Assembly (NCBI RefSeq): GCF_027409185.1
Contig: NC_084460.1
Span: 60,772,501-60,836,500 of the forward strand
Direction: 5' to 3'
Length of the DNA: 64,000 bases
Origin: Cynocephalus volans
Lineage: Eukaryota > Chordata > Mammalia > Dermoptera > Cynocephalidae
Of this stretch, positions 1-11,850 are shown piece by piece; the stretch's first letter is position 1; each line of letters begins with the position of its first letter. Position numbers and translations under genes: made by a program. The notes under the pieces are model-generated. The model ran no database searches. It was given only the letters and a program-made list of their open reading frames with translations, and had not been told where the DNA came from.

Positions 1-269
1 ATTGTGCTATTTGGGGGAAGGGGTGCTAGGATTCATGTACACTATGTGCACAGTTTGTATACCCAACTTTTATAAGGATAACTGGTTTGTGTTTTTCAAT
101 CAAATTTTACACCCCTCGAGGGTGGGACTGCTTACTTTTACACAACACGGCACCCAACAGAGTGCTAGCTAGATATACAGGCAATCAAGTATTTGTTGAA
201 CCAGTGGTGTTATATTATATTGCCATGTTGTTTAAAATACCTGCCTGCATGTTATAAACACACTGCACA

Positions 270-375
270 CCAGAATGTAAACTCTCCAAGAACAGATATG
301 CCTTCTTCCCGGCTCCGGCTCCTGGACCAAGAACAGGGTTCTAAGAATAATTGCTCAGTGGATATTTGTTAAAGG
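270..375 (+). repeat. Old MIR/L2-like 3' end fragment
   Basis: The stretch has the usual order of an ancient MIR/L2 3' end: a 'gtaaactctccaagaa' block followed by 'gctcagtggatatttgtt'. It is heavily diverged and the family is uncertain. The rest of 1-695 is AT-rich unique-looking DNA in which I see no gene. Confidence 0.35.
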
Positions 376-695
376 CACATTGTTTTAAACACTCTGGGTA
401 AGTTTTATACTCATATGACAAGCTGCCTAAATGTAGAGTATGTATCATATTCCTGTTGCTCAAAGAATCTCAAATATCGTTTAACTCAACCCATCTATTC
501 CTAAACTGGATTTGCATAAATAAGAAACAGTTTGCACTATGTGCTGGAAAAATCTTGACGGAAAGCATTCTTTTAAACACAGAATCCATTTGAAAAGCCA
601 ATTCATGCTCAAACTTATTTTTTGTATTCCTTACTTATATAGCTGTACACTAACCTTAGATATGCCCCAGGACAGAGGGTCTCAGAAACCCTAAT

Positions 696-1096
696 TGCAG
701 TGGATTGAATGGCTTCCCAAAGTCATTGAAGCTTAATCCCCACTGTGACTCTTGTGAGTTGGAAATCTTATTACGGTAATTGAAAGGTGGGGCCTTGAAG
801 AGGTGATTAGATTGTGAGGACCATGCCCTAGGAAATTGGTTAATGGTGGTCATGGGTGTGGTGTTAAGGGCTTTAAAAGGAGAACACATGAGGAGCTATC
901 TCTCTCTCTGCTTCTGCCTTCTTGCATTGTGATACCCTGTATTACTGAAGCCACCACCAGGGAAGACCCTCACCAAATGCATTCCCTGGACTTTGGACTT
1001 CCCAGCCTTTGAAACTGTAAGCAATAAAATTTGTTTTCTAATAAATTCCCCAGTTCCAGATATTTTTGTTATAAGCCACATAAACAGACTAACACA
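696..1096 (+). repeat. Solo MaLR-type LTR
   Basis: This is a roughly 400 bp block running from TG to CA with the familiar order of mammalian-apparent LTR retrotransposon (MaLR/ERVL) LTRs: a 'ggattgaatgg' start, a 'ggtggggccttgaagaggtgattag' body, a polyadenylation-like 'gcaataaaat' and an 'aacagactaacaca' end. No internal coding region flanks it, so it looks like a solo LTR. The subfamily was not resolved. Confidence 0.65.
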
Positions 1097-1109
1097 CCAA
1101 GGCACAGTA

Positions 1110-1429
1110 ACTTGGACCAGCGCTATCATTGTTCCAGAGGATGTGCCTGTGCAAAGGTCTGACCAGCTACGAGAAGGCCCAGTGCTCCGACACAGAACAC
1201 AAAAAGCAGCTGCAATTCCACCTCACACGTCTATCAGTCAGGATCCAGCCCATGAGTGTGAGTACCAAGGATAAGGGCAAAGCAGAGAGCAACCACACAT
1301 CTTCTTCCCAGGGCCACCCAAAGTTGGCAATGTGAAGACACATGGAACCCAAGGATTCTGCTGGCACCTGGGAGAACAGTGTAGCATGGTGGATTGATGA
1401 GTATGGACTACTGAGTCAGCCTTCTTGGG
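1110..1429. other. Unassigned intergenic DNA
   Basis: About 320 bases between the LTR and the L1. Short open frames exist on both strands (60-90 codons), but none resembles a known protein and none has exon-like boundaries. No gene is called. Confidence 0.4.
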
Positions 1430-2941
1430 TTCAAATATTATTTAGATTTTCCTTAATTTCATTGAACAATGTTTTGTATTTTTCAGTGTACAAGTCTTGC
1501 ACACCTTTAGATAATTTATTCCTAAGTATTTTATTCTTTTTGATGTGATTGTAAATGGACTTGTTTTCTTCATTTCCCTTTCATACTTTTTTTTGCTAGT
1601 GTATAGAAACACAATTAAATTTTATATATTAATTTTGTATCCTACAATCCTGCTGAACTTGTTTATTAATTTTAATGGCTTCTTAAGGGCTTCCTTGGAC
1701 TATGCTATATACACAATCATGTCATCAGCAAATAGAGTTTTACTTCTTTCCTTCCAATCTTGATGCCTTTTATTTCTTTTTCTTGCCTATTTTCCCTGGC
1801 TAGAACCTCCAGGGCACTGTTGAATAGAAATGGAAAGAACAGACATCCTTGTCTTGTTCCTGATCTTAGGCTGAAAGTACACAGTCTTTCACCATTAAAT
1901 ACGATTTTAGCTGTGGGTTTTTCATAGATCCCCTTATCATGATGAGGAAGTCCTCTTCTATTGTTGGTAGAAGTTCTCTTCTAGTCTTGTTTTTGTTTTA
2001 TTATGAAAGGGTGTCGAATTTTGTCAAATGCTTTTCCTGTGTGTACTGAAAGGATCATGTGATTTTGTCCTTTATTCTATTAATGGGGTGTATTACAGTG
2101 ATTAATGTTAATATATTATACCAACCTTGCATTCCTGGAATAAAGGAATTTTATTGATCATGAATAATGCATTCATGATCCTTTGTATATGTTGCTGGCT
2201 TTGGTCAAGGTGCATAATCTTTTGTATACATTGATGGATTTGGTCATTGTGTACAATACTTTGTATATATTGTTGGATTTGGTTTCTTAGTAATTAGTTG
2301 AGGATTTTTGTGTACATTCATAAGAGATGTTGGTCTGTAGTTTTCTTGTGGTCTTTGGTTTTAGTAACAGGTAACTGTTCTCATAGTATGTGTTGTGAAA
2401 TGTTACCTTTTCTATTTTTGGAAGAGTTTGTGAAGGATTCATGTTTGGTAGAATGTCCCAGTGAAGCCTCTTATCCTGGGTTTTCCTTTGTGGGTAGTTT
2501 TTAAAACTACCAATTCAATCCCTTTGTTATGCAGGTCTTTTCAGATTTCCTATTTCTTTTTGAGTTAGTTTTGGTAGTTGTGTCTTTCTATGAATTTTCC
2601 ATTTTATCTAGAATATCTAGTCTGCTGGTATATGATCGTTCATAGTATTCTCCTATAATCCTTTTTATTTCTATAAGGTCAGTAGTGATGAACTTTCATT
2701 TCTGATTGTCTCATTTGAATGTTATCTTTTTTCATTTCTGATTGTTTCATGAGTGTTACCTTTTTTTCTTGGTCCATCTAGCTAAAGGTTTGCCAGTTTT
2801 GTTGATCTTTTCAAAGAACCAACTTTTGGTTTCAATGATTTTTTTTTCTACTTTTTTTTCTACTGTCCATTTCATTATTTCCACTCTAATCTTCTTTCTT
2901 CTGCTTGCTTCGGGTTTAGTTTGCTCATGTTTCTAGTTTCT

Positions 2942-3043
2942 TTTTCTTTTTCTTTTTGGTGGTTGGCCTGCACAGGGATCAAACCCTGGACCTTGATGTT
3001 ATCAGTACCACACTCTAACCAACTGAGCCAACTGGCCAGCTGT
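2942..3043 (-). mobile_element. tRNA-derived SINE, monomer
   Basis: On the - strand it reads as a tRNA-Ile-like promoter monomer: A box 'tggctcagttggttagagtg', then B box 'gggtttgatccc', then an A-rich tail. It is flanked by a perfect 13-bp duplication, gtttctagtttct, at 2929-2941 and 3044-3056. It lies inside the L1. Confidence 0.85.
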
Positions 3044-4389
3044 GTTTCTAGTTTCTTAACATGAAAATTAAGTTGTTGACTTGAGGTCTTCTTTTTTAAT
3101 GGAGACGTTTATAAGTATAAATTTCTCTCTAAGCACTGCTTTACCTACGTTCCATGAATTTTTGTCTGCTGTTTTGTTTTCCTTCATCTCAAAGCTTTTT
3201 CTAATTTCCTTTGTGATTTATTCTTTGGCCCATTCACTCTTTTGGAGTGTGTTACTTAATTTCCACATATTCATAAATTTCCCAAATTTCTTTCTGTTAT
3301 TGATTTCTAATTTAATTCCATTGTGGTCAGAGACCTTGCTTGTTATGATTTCAATCCTCTTAACCTTATTGAGGTTTGTTTTAATGGACTAGCATATGGT
3401 CTATCCTGGAGAATGTTTCTGTGCATGTGAGAAGAATGTGTATTTTGTAGTTGCTGAGTGGAGTGATCTAAAGATGTCTCCTCCTCTTTTGTGATCTATT
3501 TTTATACATATTAAATCTATACATGTTATAAATCCAATAATATAGTTACAATTATTACTTTATGTAATCTTATGTATTTTATTTATGTATTTATTTTTAT
3601 TTTGTAGATATCTCAAGTAACCTTATGTATTTTAAAGAATCTGTGGGAAGAAAGTGGGGCAATTATATATTTATAGAGTTTGTTATATTAACTTTTCATT
3701 TCTGATTCTCTTCTTGTTGTGGATTTGTTATCCTCTGATATCATTTTCTTACTCCAAAACAGCTTTGTTCCTACCCACCTCCCTTGTGCTATTATTGTCA
3801 CATAACATTTTGACAAAATGTTGACATGTTACACTTCTATATGTGAAAAGCCCAACAATAAAATTACATGCATATTGTCTTATACAATTACTTTTTTAAT
3901 AGGTTAAGAGAAGAAAGGTGAAGAAATATGCAATTAATCTGTCTTTTGTAATTATCTACCTTTACCAACACTTTTTTCATCTGAATTTGAATTATTCTCT
4001 GAGGTCTTTGCTTTCTGTCTGAAGAACCTCCTTTACTATTTCTTGTAAGACAAGCCTGCAAGCAATAAATTATCTTAGATTTTCTTTATTTTGGAGTTTC
4101 TTTATTTTGTCATTATTGTTGAAAGATAGGTTTTCTAGATATAGGATTCTTGGTTATTGGTTTTTTATTTTAAGCCCTTCAACTATGTCATACCATCACC
4201 TTCTGGCCTCCATTGTTTCAGATGATACATCATCTGTCAATTTTAGTCTGTTTCCTTGGTACCTGATGAATTGTTTTCCTCCTGCTGTTCTTAAGATTTT
4301 CTCTTTATCTTTGGTTTTCAACATTTGACTATAAGATATCTAGATGTGGATCTCTTTGTGTTTATCCTACTTGAAGTTAATTGTGTCTT

Positions 4390-4557
4390 TTTTTTTTTTT
4401 TTTAAAGATGACCGGTAAGGGGATCTTAACCCTTGACTTGGTATTGTCAGCACCATGCTCACCCAGTGAGCTAACCGGCCATCCCTATATGGGATCTGAA
4501 CCTGTGGCCTTGGTGTTATCAGCACTGCACTCTCCCGAGTGAGCCACAGGCCGGCCC
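4390..4557 (-). mobile_element. tRNA-derived SINE, dimer
   Basis: Two tRNA-like units head to tail on the - strand, each with A-box and B-box-like blocks, ending in a poly-A tail (poly-T on +). The 16-bp duplication aagttaattgtgtctt flanks it at 4374-4389 and 4558-4573. The joining motif 'tatatagggatggccgg' is the signature seen in the other dimers, here slightly decayed. Confidence 0.85.
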
Positions 4558-4600
4558 AAGTTAATTGTGTCTTGAATGTATAGATTAATATTTTTCATCT

Positions 4601-4705
4601 TTGGGCTTTCAGGTTAGCTCAGTTGATTAGAGTGTGGTTCCAATAACACCAAGGTCAAGGGTTTGATCCCTTACTGGCCAGCTGCAAAAAAATAAAAGAA
4701 AAATG
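4601..4705 (+). mobile_element. tRNA-derived SINE, monomer
   Basis: Contains 'ggttagctcagttgattagagtgtgg' (A box) and 'gggtttgatccc' (B box), followed by an A-rich tail. The flanking direct repeat tttttcatct lies at 4591-4600 and 4706-4715. It sits less than 50 bases from the preceding dimer in opposite orientation. Confidence 0.8.
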
Positions 4706-5010
4706 TTTTTCATCTCAAAGATGGGGAAATTTTCAGCCATTACTCCTAATAACTTTTATGCCCCTTTCTCTCACTTTTCTCCATTATACATATGTTAGTG
4801 CACTGACATGTTTCTCTGAAGCTCTGATCATTTTTCACTTTTCTGTTTTTCAGATTGCATTATCTCTATTGATCTGTCTCCAAATTTGCTCATTCTTTCT
4901 TTTGACAACTCGAATATACCGTTTAACTGCTCCAGTGAATTTTTTTATTTTGGTTATTGTACTTCTCATCACCAGAATTTTTTATGTGGTTTTTGCGGGT
5001 GCTAGAGGTC

Positions 5011-8000
5011 AGACATCTTAAAAGAGAGATGCCTAAAATGAAAAAGGAGAAATGTTAATATAAAAGGCCATATCAAATTAAGAGCCAGCAGCTGAACCCT
5101 AAAAATGTCTTGTCCAGCAGATTCCAAAAAGTCAGTGAGGAAAGTTATGCAGCAGCACCGCTCACTAAGTTTCTTAAAGTTCCCAGGATCAGATGTCAGT
5201 GTTCTTGATGATGCTGTCACCGTGTTGGTTGCCTCTTCTATAAGGACATGCATGACCTAAGCCTTTTGCCTGCCTGTCCAGGGAAAAATCCAGCCCAGAA
5301 AGGATCTGCTGCAGTGGTAAGTCCTTGACGCTTCATCATTGGACTTTAGTTCACAGAGCTTCCCCAGATCCTGGAAGAAGGGCCAGGCAACCTAGAGTCC
5401 CAGTTGGGATGTGGGTGATTAGGCTTTAGTTCTTGTGATGCTAAGTCAGGCAAGAAAAAGAAAAAATGGAAATGTTCACTTATAATGAGATATTGATGGA
5501 AACTGGAAGAATTAAAACTTTGGTAAGGATCGACAATGTGGGCAAAGTAGCAGGATCCAGTCCATTTAGGAAGACACCAAAACCTATTCTTCCACAGTAT
5601 GTAGGGGTGGGGAGGGGGGGTGTCAATTAAATCTCTATCAGAGGAGACAGAATTTGTATATCCATCAGTTACCTGCAATTTACAAAGAGCTGCAAAGTAG
5701 CTCAAAGACAATGAACAGGACCAGAAGCTAGTTACCTAGAAGAGTGTGCTATGAACTGTGCATAGTTTTCCACTGAAACCTAATTTTTTTTGTCTCTCTC
5801 ATTTTAATAAAAAAAATGAATCTCAAAGAAAGATTATTGTTGACCATAAAATAAGGCTGGTCTGATTATATGGCCTAATTATTTTCACAAGTACAGAAAG
5901 AATGGTCATTTGCCATAGACCTTCTAAGTTCTCTTTGCTGGAAGTTTTCGTAAGGAATGTCAGACTGAACTTTTAAAAACCTCTTGAGGCCAGGAAGTCA
6001 AGCTAAGAATTTTCCACCAGATCTCACCTGCAGTACCTATAGACTTGGGCAATTATCTGTCTCCTCTAGGTTCCCAAAATATCCTAAGGTTCCTGGGCCT
6101 GCCAGGAAGTGACCTTCCTTACTTACCTGTAATTCAGGGAATGCTATAAGCCTGAAACCAGGCTGGTTTTCCCTGGAGGGCTCCATAACGTCAACCTTAG
6201 CTACTTAAAAGTGTCTGGTCATATCTGATTAAATTAACATCATTCTCAAATAAGATATTCCAGGCAAGGTCTTGGTTATAGAACCATTTCCAATTATTTC
6301 CCATATTAAGGAGGACAGATTCTTATTGAATTTATGACAATAACTTATATTGCCATGAAAATGAGTTTTAAATTCTGGAGGAGTCAGGCAGGAAGAAATC
6401 GTTTTATAAATAGTTCATTTCTGTTTACAAAAGCACAGTCTACCAAATTGTTATGAGTTATACATAACTTAAGAGACAAGAAGGGAGTTCCTCATCTGTC
6501 CACATAACTTTCAAACACAAAAGACTGGATGACTTTTGTTACCAGAAGAGTGTATCTGACAAGGAAATATGGTTGTTTCGGCAGCATGCAAAATGAGATG
6601 AAGTCAATCAAAAAATTTCTGACAAAATAATTATAACACGATTAACCCCATTTCCAAAGAAGAGTAGACAAGTACTTTGTGATTTTCCAGGGGCCCTCTG
6701 GGAAATTCAAAGACAGTTTAGGTGTAAAAGACATCCCAAATTAGCATCATTCTCAAATATGACATTACAGGCAAGACCTTGGGAATCTTATTTTATTTTA
6801 TTTTACATTTAAGATTCAATATTGGGAAGGCAAAAATCAAAGTTATCAACAAATTTGAACACTTAAGATAGGAATCAAATCATGGGTGCCTGAGAAACAA
6901 TATTTGGCTTTTCATTTCAAACTGACAATAAAATATTTAAACATTTTTTAGAAACAGACATAGAAAGTAACATAATTGTAAGGAACCTTAGCCCTTTCCT
7001 AAATGAGAAACTTTGTTTTCATAAATAGTCGCAATAAAGTCAATATAAACCACAGATGGCTATTCTGGTGAGATACAGAATCTTTGTTGTCTAGGCAGAT
7101 TAAAGAACAGAATAAATAACCTTTTATGTTGTATGTGAATGCAATCAACAATAAACCAAGTAAACAAACCCGTCAAATTGAATAAACTTTGCTAATATTT
7201 TAACTTTTCAAGCTCAGGAATTATAAACTAAGGCGAATAAAATTCATTTTCAAATTTTGTCTGTTGTTGCATTATTTCTTAGTGGAACAAATTGGCACTT
7301 TAGACTAATCTCAGGAGCTCCACATGGTCAGAACTAATTTCACAGTATACTAAGATGGTATTAATATGCAGGGTGTTCACTGTTGCTATCATTAAATGAA
7401 GCAATAAGTAAGCATTTAACATTTTTTCTCAGTTTCAATTTCCCATATAGTAAATAACAATAGTTGCAACCAGAAAGAAATCTCTTTGGAGTCTCCAAAA
7501 AGTATGAAGAGCACAGAAGGGGGTAGAGACTAAAAAACAAACAAACAAACAAAAACCCACTCCTTGGTCCAAAACTACTCTTTTCCTTGAAAAATAGAAG
7601 TATATGCTCAGTCATGTTTCTCTAAAACTATTTCTCCTAAGTCTAAACCACATATTAATGATAATTGTAACCAAAGCAACTAACTTCTCATCCCAGAGGT
7701 AACTGGGGGTGGAAGGCAGTGCCCTGGCTGCCACACACTAGCACTTTGCTGCAGACCAGCAGAGCTCACAATGACAGGCAGCGCAGCTTCCTACAGCCCC
7801 AACCTCTCACAGTGGCAGAAACAAGCACATTCATTACAGACCTAGACATAACCCCTGTAGTAAATAAAAACAAGAAACAAAAATCATACCATTAAAATTA
7901 TGTTCAGTAACCAAATATGTCTGCATTCTCTTACTTGGAGGTGATCTAACGAATATCCACTAATTAAACCAATGTACTATAAATCCATGGGAAATTATCT
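5011..8000. other. Intergenic DNA, no gene; retroelement-like with internal repeats
   Basis: No protein-coding exon was recognised in these 3 kb. Open frames are short and unmatched. A diverged direct repeat pair lies at 6231-6275 and 6738-6782. A second pair spans 7833-7874 and 8656-8699. Such spaced duplicates suggest an old, unassigned retroelement rather than unique DNA, but no LTR boundaries or retroviral motifs were seen. Confidence 0.4.
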
Positions 8001-8099
8001 TTTTTTCTTTTTTGGGGGGAGCTGGCCAGTATGAGGATCCGAACCCTTAACCTTGGTGTTGTAACACTGCCCTCTAAGCAACTCAGCTAACTGGCCAGA
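8001..8099 (-). mobile_element. tRNA-derived SINE, monomer
   Basis: On the - strand it reads 'ctggccagttagctgagttgc' and then a B-box-like block (+ strand 'ggatccgaaccc'), with an A-rich tail represented by the T-rich 8001-8012. It is a copy of the same tRNA-Ile-like family as its neighbours. Confidence 0.8.
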
Positions 8100-8845
8100 C
8101 ATCTTGGAAACCCCCAAACATCTTAAAAATTATCTTCAGGTGGACATAAATAAAACATATTTATTATTGAAATAAAGTGTGTCAGAATAATGATTCAATT
8201 TGGTTAAATACAAATATACACATTTCATCATCTTAAACATGTAGTAAAAATAATACTAACTTATTTGATCACTAAATCTGCATAAATTTAAGAATATACC
8301 TGAGAAGAATAAAAATGTAAGCTTGTATTATACTCAGCACTCAGAAGAGACACAGCCATTTTTATTAAACCAAAAATACTAGTCTTATTTACCTAAATAG
8401 CAGAAACTTGAATTCTTAAAACATTTCTGAGTTAATCTCTATAAGAATACTTTTTTTCTTTTTGTTCACTGAAAGCATTCGAAGTTCAATATCCTTAGCT
8501 TCTGGAAATTTTAGGAATATTCAATTTATATAATGCAATTCTTTAGCTCTAAGCCAATCAGAACATTAAGTAGTTTTATAATCTAATCTGGCAATATCAT
8601 CCAGGGGAAGGAAAATATTACTCACTCACACAATGAGAAGTAAAGGCCTTTCTGAATTACAGACCCAAAGACATAGTCCCTGTAGCAAATAAAAACATGC
8701 AGACAACATCCAGACAGACACAGATGGAGAGTTTACAGCTCCAATTCTAAAATTTCAGCCCCAATCAACAGTAAACACAGGTGTACAGAATTCACCGGTC
8801 CATCTCAAAGAGCTGTTCTCTTTGAGTGGGTAAGAATCCTTAACT

Positions 8846-8941
8846 GGAGTTTGCTGGTTGGCTCAGTTGGTTAGAGCATGGTGCTGATAACACCAAAGTC
8901 AAGAGTCTAGATCCCTGTACCTGCCAGTCACACTCACACAA
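8846..8941 (+). mobile_element. tRNA-derived SINE, monomer
   Basis: Carries 'ttggctcagttggttagagc' and a weak B box. A near-perfect direct repeat, aagaatccttaa followed by c/t and tg, flanks it at about 8832-8845 and 8942-8955. The A tail is short. Confidence 0.8.
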
Positions 8942-8956
8942 AAGAATCCTTAATTG

Positions 8957-10059
8957 ATTTGAGCTCAAAGTAGACACGCAAACAGAAGTGAGCAGCAAAT
9001 AAGATCCCTGGCATCTTTCATCCAGCAGAGACAAGGTCTCTATGACCCAAAGTGTCAGACCAAGAGATCAAAAGAAGCTAGCACCAGAAATCGAGTGAGC
9101 ACTTGAAAGGAATCAAAATTGAATTCTTACCGTGCTACCAATGGACACATGTCCAGAGCACAGGGCCAGGAGTGGGACACACTGTTGGTCCTGGGTACCT
9201 AGTCAGAAATGGAGAAGGGTCCTAACCTGGGAGGAGGAAACAAGGGTGAGAGCTCAAGCCCTGGCCCTTCACGAGTCATGGCACCCAAACTATCAAAGAC
9301 AAAATGCACTGACCATTAAGGAGATAGTTTTATTCAAGCTGTTGTTCTTTAACGAGAAATGTCTCAGAAACTCGTGTTTAATGGAGGCGAATGGACAAGG
9401 GGTTGTGAGGGATGAAGGTTGGAGGTGTGTCCTGTCTCAGAATATGTGAGGAGAGGGTGGTCCTTTTCTAGAACATAAAGGTGTGGGGAATTTCTCAGCT
9501 GTCACTGCTTTCCAGGAGCACAGGGCTCAGATGAAGTTCACAGTGGTCCACATCTATGAAACCAAGGGAAAGGTTTACAGTTTTATTCTGTTTTATGGAG
9601 TTGATTCCTCCTTTACATGAGCCAGAAAGCTCTGTGGTATGTCAGTTCCAGCATCTTCAGATGGAGACGGTACAACCACCGTTGAGAAAGCAAGTCTCAC
9701 CTATCTTTAAGCCAAAAACCCATCTTTAAATATAAGGAAAAAATTACAAATACATTTTTTTTTTACTTTGGAATGAAATGTTAAATTCTAAAATAGTAAA
9801 TCTTAGATAAAAATTTTAAATTCAGAAGTTTTTTAAAAAAATTAAAAATAATATTGCAAAACAAGAAAACAAAGTATACTTTTTATTTCCACTTAGGTTA
9901 AGGAAAACTACAGGATTTCACAATAACCATTATGATGGTAAGAAGGTTAACAGAGATTACAGCTGGTATCCCCCAAGAGACCTAGTAAAGCATAGTAGAA
10001 ATATTGAGATAAATGGAATTAATCACTCAACCTTAGCAAGTTCTAGAAACACACAAGCT
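8957..10059. other. Intergenic DNA, no gene recognised
   Basis: About 1.1 kb without a supportable gene. The longest open frame, 9132-9449 on +, codes for 105 residues with no recognisable domain. 9760-9890 is AT-rich and low in complexity. The region 9130-9700 has an LTR-like feel but clear ends were not found. Confidence 0.35.
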
Positions 10060-10600
10060 AACACATTCCATGAGCCCCCTTCCCGGGCCCTCCTGTAGTG
10101 GGAAGGCCAGGGCTTCTCCAGCACCACCCGGCTTGGGTCACTGGGCTTGCCGGCTCCTGCTGGGCACTCTTTCGCTGGCCAGGCCACTCTTGAGCCTTCA
10201 GGAAGCCTCCCCCAGCTCCCCTGTCCTGAGGTTGGTGGCCCAGCCACGCTACAGCCACACAAAACCATGGCCTCTCGGGGTGGTCGTGCTCCCGGCTCAA
10301 CCAGGATCTCTCCCCCCAGCCCTGTCCCCCCGTCCAGGGACAGCGGCCTGGGTCCGGGTCAGAGCCTGGTGTCCTGGGTGCGCCCTGGGAATCCAGGGCC
10401 CAGGCTTGGGAGACACGTGGTGAAGCCTTCACCCCCCAGCCCGCCTCGGACCCACCGCAGCCCTGCGGACCGGCTGCGCTGCAGAGCCGGGTGCAGACGC
10501 CGCTTCCGTGCCCACCGAGGTGGGCGAGGCCGCTCAAGGGCTGCCCCGCAAAAGCGGTACGGGACGTCCTAGTGGGGCGAGCCCGACGCTGTAACGCCTC
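10060..10600. promoter_or_regulatory. Orphan GC-rich / CpG island
   Basis: A sharply bounded GC-rich block with frequent CpG dinucleotides (for example 10430-10600) in otherwise AT-rich DNA, about 8 kb upstream of SFT2D3. Several overlapping open frames exist on both strands (up to 197 codons), but they are what GC-rich DNA gives by chance, and none matches a family I know. It could be an alternative promoter, perhaps of the next gene to the left, or an enhancer. No exon was identified. Confidence 0.45.
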
Positions 10601-10936
10601 GCTCAACAGCGGGAAATTACGGATCTGCCCTTGGCTAGAGGCCGAGGACACTCCTATATGAGATGGTCTGTTTCCTCAGTTTCCCCCCGAAACATATGGA
10701 GACAACCAAGGAGTAGGGCCGGCAGAGTCCCGGGGTCCTTGGAACCTGACCGCTCCCCTGTGCCCCTGGTGGGAAGCAGCGCATCCCCAGCCCAGACGCT
10801 TGCATGTCACCAGTTCCTGCCACGTGCCCCCGACTCTGCCACTAAATGTCAGGAGCAGGGATGACAACTCGAAATGGCCCCCCACGTTTCCAACACGCTC
10901 CAGAGCTGCAATGCCAATACAGTCGGCACCGGCCAC

Positions 10937-11060
10937 ATTTGGGTATAATAAATATAATTATATATATGATTACATATAAATTATAATATGTTATATATAA
11001 CAATATGTGTAAATGATGATGTGTTAAGTATAATTCACTATAAATAACGAGTTAATTAAA
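10937..11060. repeat. AT-rich low-complexity tract
   Basis: A run of TATA/ATAT-rich sequence ('aatataattatatatatgatt') about 120 bases long, immediately downstream of the GC-rich block. It is simple sequence with no gene. Confidence 0.7.
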
Positions 11061-11784
11061 CTTAAAAGTTTGGTTTCTTGGTGGTACCCATCCTCTCTCA
11101 GGTGCTCCATGCTCCTCATGACTCCTGGCTACTGCATTGGCCAGTGCAGGTCTGGAGCATTTCCATCAGCGCAGAAGTTGTATAGGCCAGCATCGATCTG
11201 GAGGCTCTGCTGTCCCAGAATGGCAGGGAACATTACTTTTCGGGCAAGTCATTTGCCACCTGGCCTGGGGAAGATCAGCAGGGCCAGGCCCTTGGCCCTG
11301 GTTGGTGACAGAGCAGTGACAACACAGCCCAGTGCCATGTCTAAGCCCTCTAGCGCATGGAGTCTTGCTTGCCACAAAGCCTGGGCTTAACCAACTCCAG
11401 GTTAGCCAGAGAAGCCAACACAATGATGACAGTGTTGGGATTGGGAAGCAGTGTCATTTTTTAAAAAATAAAAAGGGAAACTCCTCAGGGCATTGAGTGA
11501 CAGCAGTGCTGCGTGGGCCCCTGTGATGGGGGGGTGGGGCAGGACCCAGAGGAAGGAGAGGAAGGGAAGGCCTCAGGAGGGGGTCAATCCAGTGGACAGC
11601 CTGGCACTAGCAAAGCCACAGAGCTGCTGGGCCCAGGGGGAGTCCCAAGAGCAACAGAGAGTCAGGGGCCTAAGGTAGGACCTAGAATGCCTCAGGGGTG
11701 GGTGCGACAGGGGTGGATTTAAAATTTAGTCTTTGGGAGGTGTGGAGCCAGCGAGCAGTGTTAGGCAAAAGAGGACATGACTAG
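11061..11784. other. Intergenic DNA, no gene recognised
   Basis: Moderately GC-rich DNA with short open frames on both strands (up to 106 codons) and no recognisable domain, splice pattern or repeat family. Nothing more can be supported. Confidence 0.35.
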
Positions 11785-11850
11785 GCCTGGCTGGTTAGCT
11801 CAGTGGGTTAGAGTGCAGCCTTATAACACGAAGGACTAGATTTGTTTACG
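11785..11850 (+). mobile_element. tRNA-derived SINE fragment
   Basis: Shows 'ctggttagctcagtgggtta' followed by 'ataacacgaagg' and a decayed B box. The A tail is missing, so this is a truncated or old copy. Beyond it, up to 12565, no gene or clear repeat was seen. Confidence 0.6.

Larger units (their letters stand above)
1430..5010 (-). mobile_element. Degenerate LINE-1, antisense, broken by three SINEs
   Basis: Read on the - strand, this is an old L1. The + strand shows classic antisense ORF2 landmarks, including 'acacaatcatgtcatcagcaaatag' near 1710 (the strand opposite the reverse-transcriptase FADD region), 'accttgcattcctggaataaa' near 2125 and 'ttgatcttttcaaagaacc' near 2800. Further from the 3' side, 4030-4330 matches the more 5' part of old L1s ('ttctggcctccattgtttc'). 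The frame is riddled with stops and the element is not competent. SINEs at 2942-3043, 4390-4557 and 4601-4705 are inserted in it, so they are younger than the L1. Confidence 0.75.

Noticed and set aside
5346-5711. A 121-codon minus-strand frame as a gene
   Set aside because: No homology recognised, no splice or promoter context, and biased composition. It lies in repeat-like intergenic DNA.
10023-10864. Cluster of open frames up to 197 codons in the GC-rich block
   Set aside because: No domain, no splice structure and no family match. High GC explains the lack of stops.
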